Shown piece after piece: positions 29,457 to 29,807 of a stretch of DNA of 29,807 nucleotides (the first letter of the stretch is position 1; each line of letters opens with the position of its first letter). The notes below the pieces were generated by a model that searched no databases, had not been told where the DNA came from, and saw only the letters and a program-made list of their open reading frames with translations. The position numbers were made by a program, and so were the translations under genes. Location of the stretch: contig CAAEKP010000056.1 of the NCBI GenBank assembly GCA_900756555.1, positions 1 to 29,807 on the forward strand, in the 5' to 3' direction. Origin of the DNA: Peptococcaceae bacterium (GTDB taxonomy: Bacteria; Bacillota; Peptococcia; Peptococcales; Peptococcaceae).

Positions 29457-29470
29457 TAAATTGCTGTTTG

Positions 29471-29637
29471 CTGCCTATTGTATTTTGTCTATCCCTCAGT
29501 TTACCCAACTAGAAAAGCGTTGGGCATCTGGACACCAATTTGCTTGTTTCCCTCGGTATGGACTTCGTCCACCTCGGTTGAAACAATCTGCATTGCTGAC
29601 CATCTTCATTCGGAATTTTGACAAAAACAATAGGCAG
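29471..29637. repeat. Structured repeat element, copy B
   Basis: A 167-base element bounded by arms CTGCCTATTG plus TTTTGTC (29471-29489) and GACAAAA plus CAATAGGCAG (29620-29637). Inside are CCCAAC (29504-29509) / GTTGGG (29519-29524) and TTGTTTC (29544-29550) / GAAACAA (29580-29586), the latter with a GGAC/GTCC tip and two CCTCGG copies. Layout and loops match copy A (23472-23627); the stems differ but stay paired. Confidence 0.8.
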
Positions 29638-29651
29638 AATGGTGGGGCTAT

Positions 29652-29796
29652 TCGGAATATATGGCAAAGGTAGTTCCGACGCTTGTAAATCCTCCTCCCT
29701 CCCAGGGTGACCGAGTTTATGCTGTGGATTTATTGTTGCGTAATTGCAGAAAAATAGAAATACCCCGAAGGTCTGTTGTCTTTGCCAAAATTCCGA
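29652..29796. repeat. Long inverted-repeat element C next to copy B
   Basis: TCGGAAT (29652-29658) pairs with ATTCCGA (29790-29796), and GGCAAAG (29663-29669) with CTTTGCC (29780-29786). Inside, TAAATCC (29686-29692) pairs with GGATTTA (29726-29732) and caps a CCCT/AGGG hairpin. No coding frame fits. It lies 14 bases after copy B and stops 11 bases before the window edge, so B and C may be parts of one larger element. Confidence 0.6.
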
Positions 29797-29807
29797 CTTA
29801 GAGCGAA

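Noticed and set aside
29461..29673. 70-residue plus-strand frame through repeat B
   Set aside because: It runs through the paired arms of the structured element, has no ribosome binding site and reads as low-quality protein; the RNA/repeat structure explains the sequence better.

Overview
The window looks like chromosomal DNA of a diderm Firmicute of the class Negativicutes, with a Phascolarctobacterium/Acidaminococcus-like relative most likely (inference). Two gene blocks support this. One is maf-radC-mreBCD-PBP2-minCDE-rodA, with a true minE and an outer-membrane-era cell-shape set. The other is the Firmicutes order ylxM-ffh-rpsP-khpA-ylqD-rimM-trmD, where ylqD is essentially Firmicutes-specific. 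Nearly all genes are on the plus strand, starts are often TTG, and intergenic gaps are short except at a few RNA- or repeat-bearing sites. I see no tRNA, rRNA, CRISPR array, insertion sequence or prophage.

Layout. 1-2137: the 3' end of folC, a membrane-anchored SPOR-domain protein, and the redox repressor rex with its own promoter and terminator. 2138-2516: a 380-base non-coding stretch. 2517-11266: a long cell-shape and division cluster (maf, radC, mreB, mreC, mreD, PBP2, minC, minD, minE, rodA) that builds the elongasome and places the division site. 11279-13798: an OmpR/PhoB-type two-component system, followed by an acidic lipoprotein whose promoter carries three 11-base direct repeats of the kind PhoB/PhoP-family regulators bind. 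14110-16929: a CshA-like DEAD-box helicase with a hairpin at its ribosome binding site, and thiI. 16991-21698: a 46-residue Trp-rich membrane microprotein (minus strand), a PaaI-type thioesterase, a SWIM/SNF2 helicase and a minus-strand K+-channel-like protein. 21954-23934: a small anchored protein, the azlCD branched-chain amino acid exporter, and a DUF1653 protein. 24050-28075: the SRP/ribosome-biogenesis operon. 28085-28234: a rod-shaped RNA that resembles 6S RNA and sits where rplS is usually found. 28404-29240: an amidohydrolase-like protein that has lost most metal-ligand positions.

The most interesting non-coding signal is a pair of about 160-base elements (23472-23627 and 29471-29637). 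They share the same three-stem architecture and conserved loop sequences, but the stems differ by compensatory changes, which points to a structured RNA family rather than simple DNA repeats. A further long inverted-repeat element (29652-29796) abuts the second copy and runs to near the window edge. All regulatory and RNA calls are by eye; no folding or database search was run.
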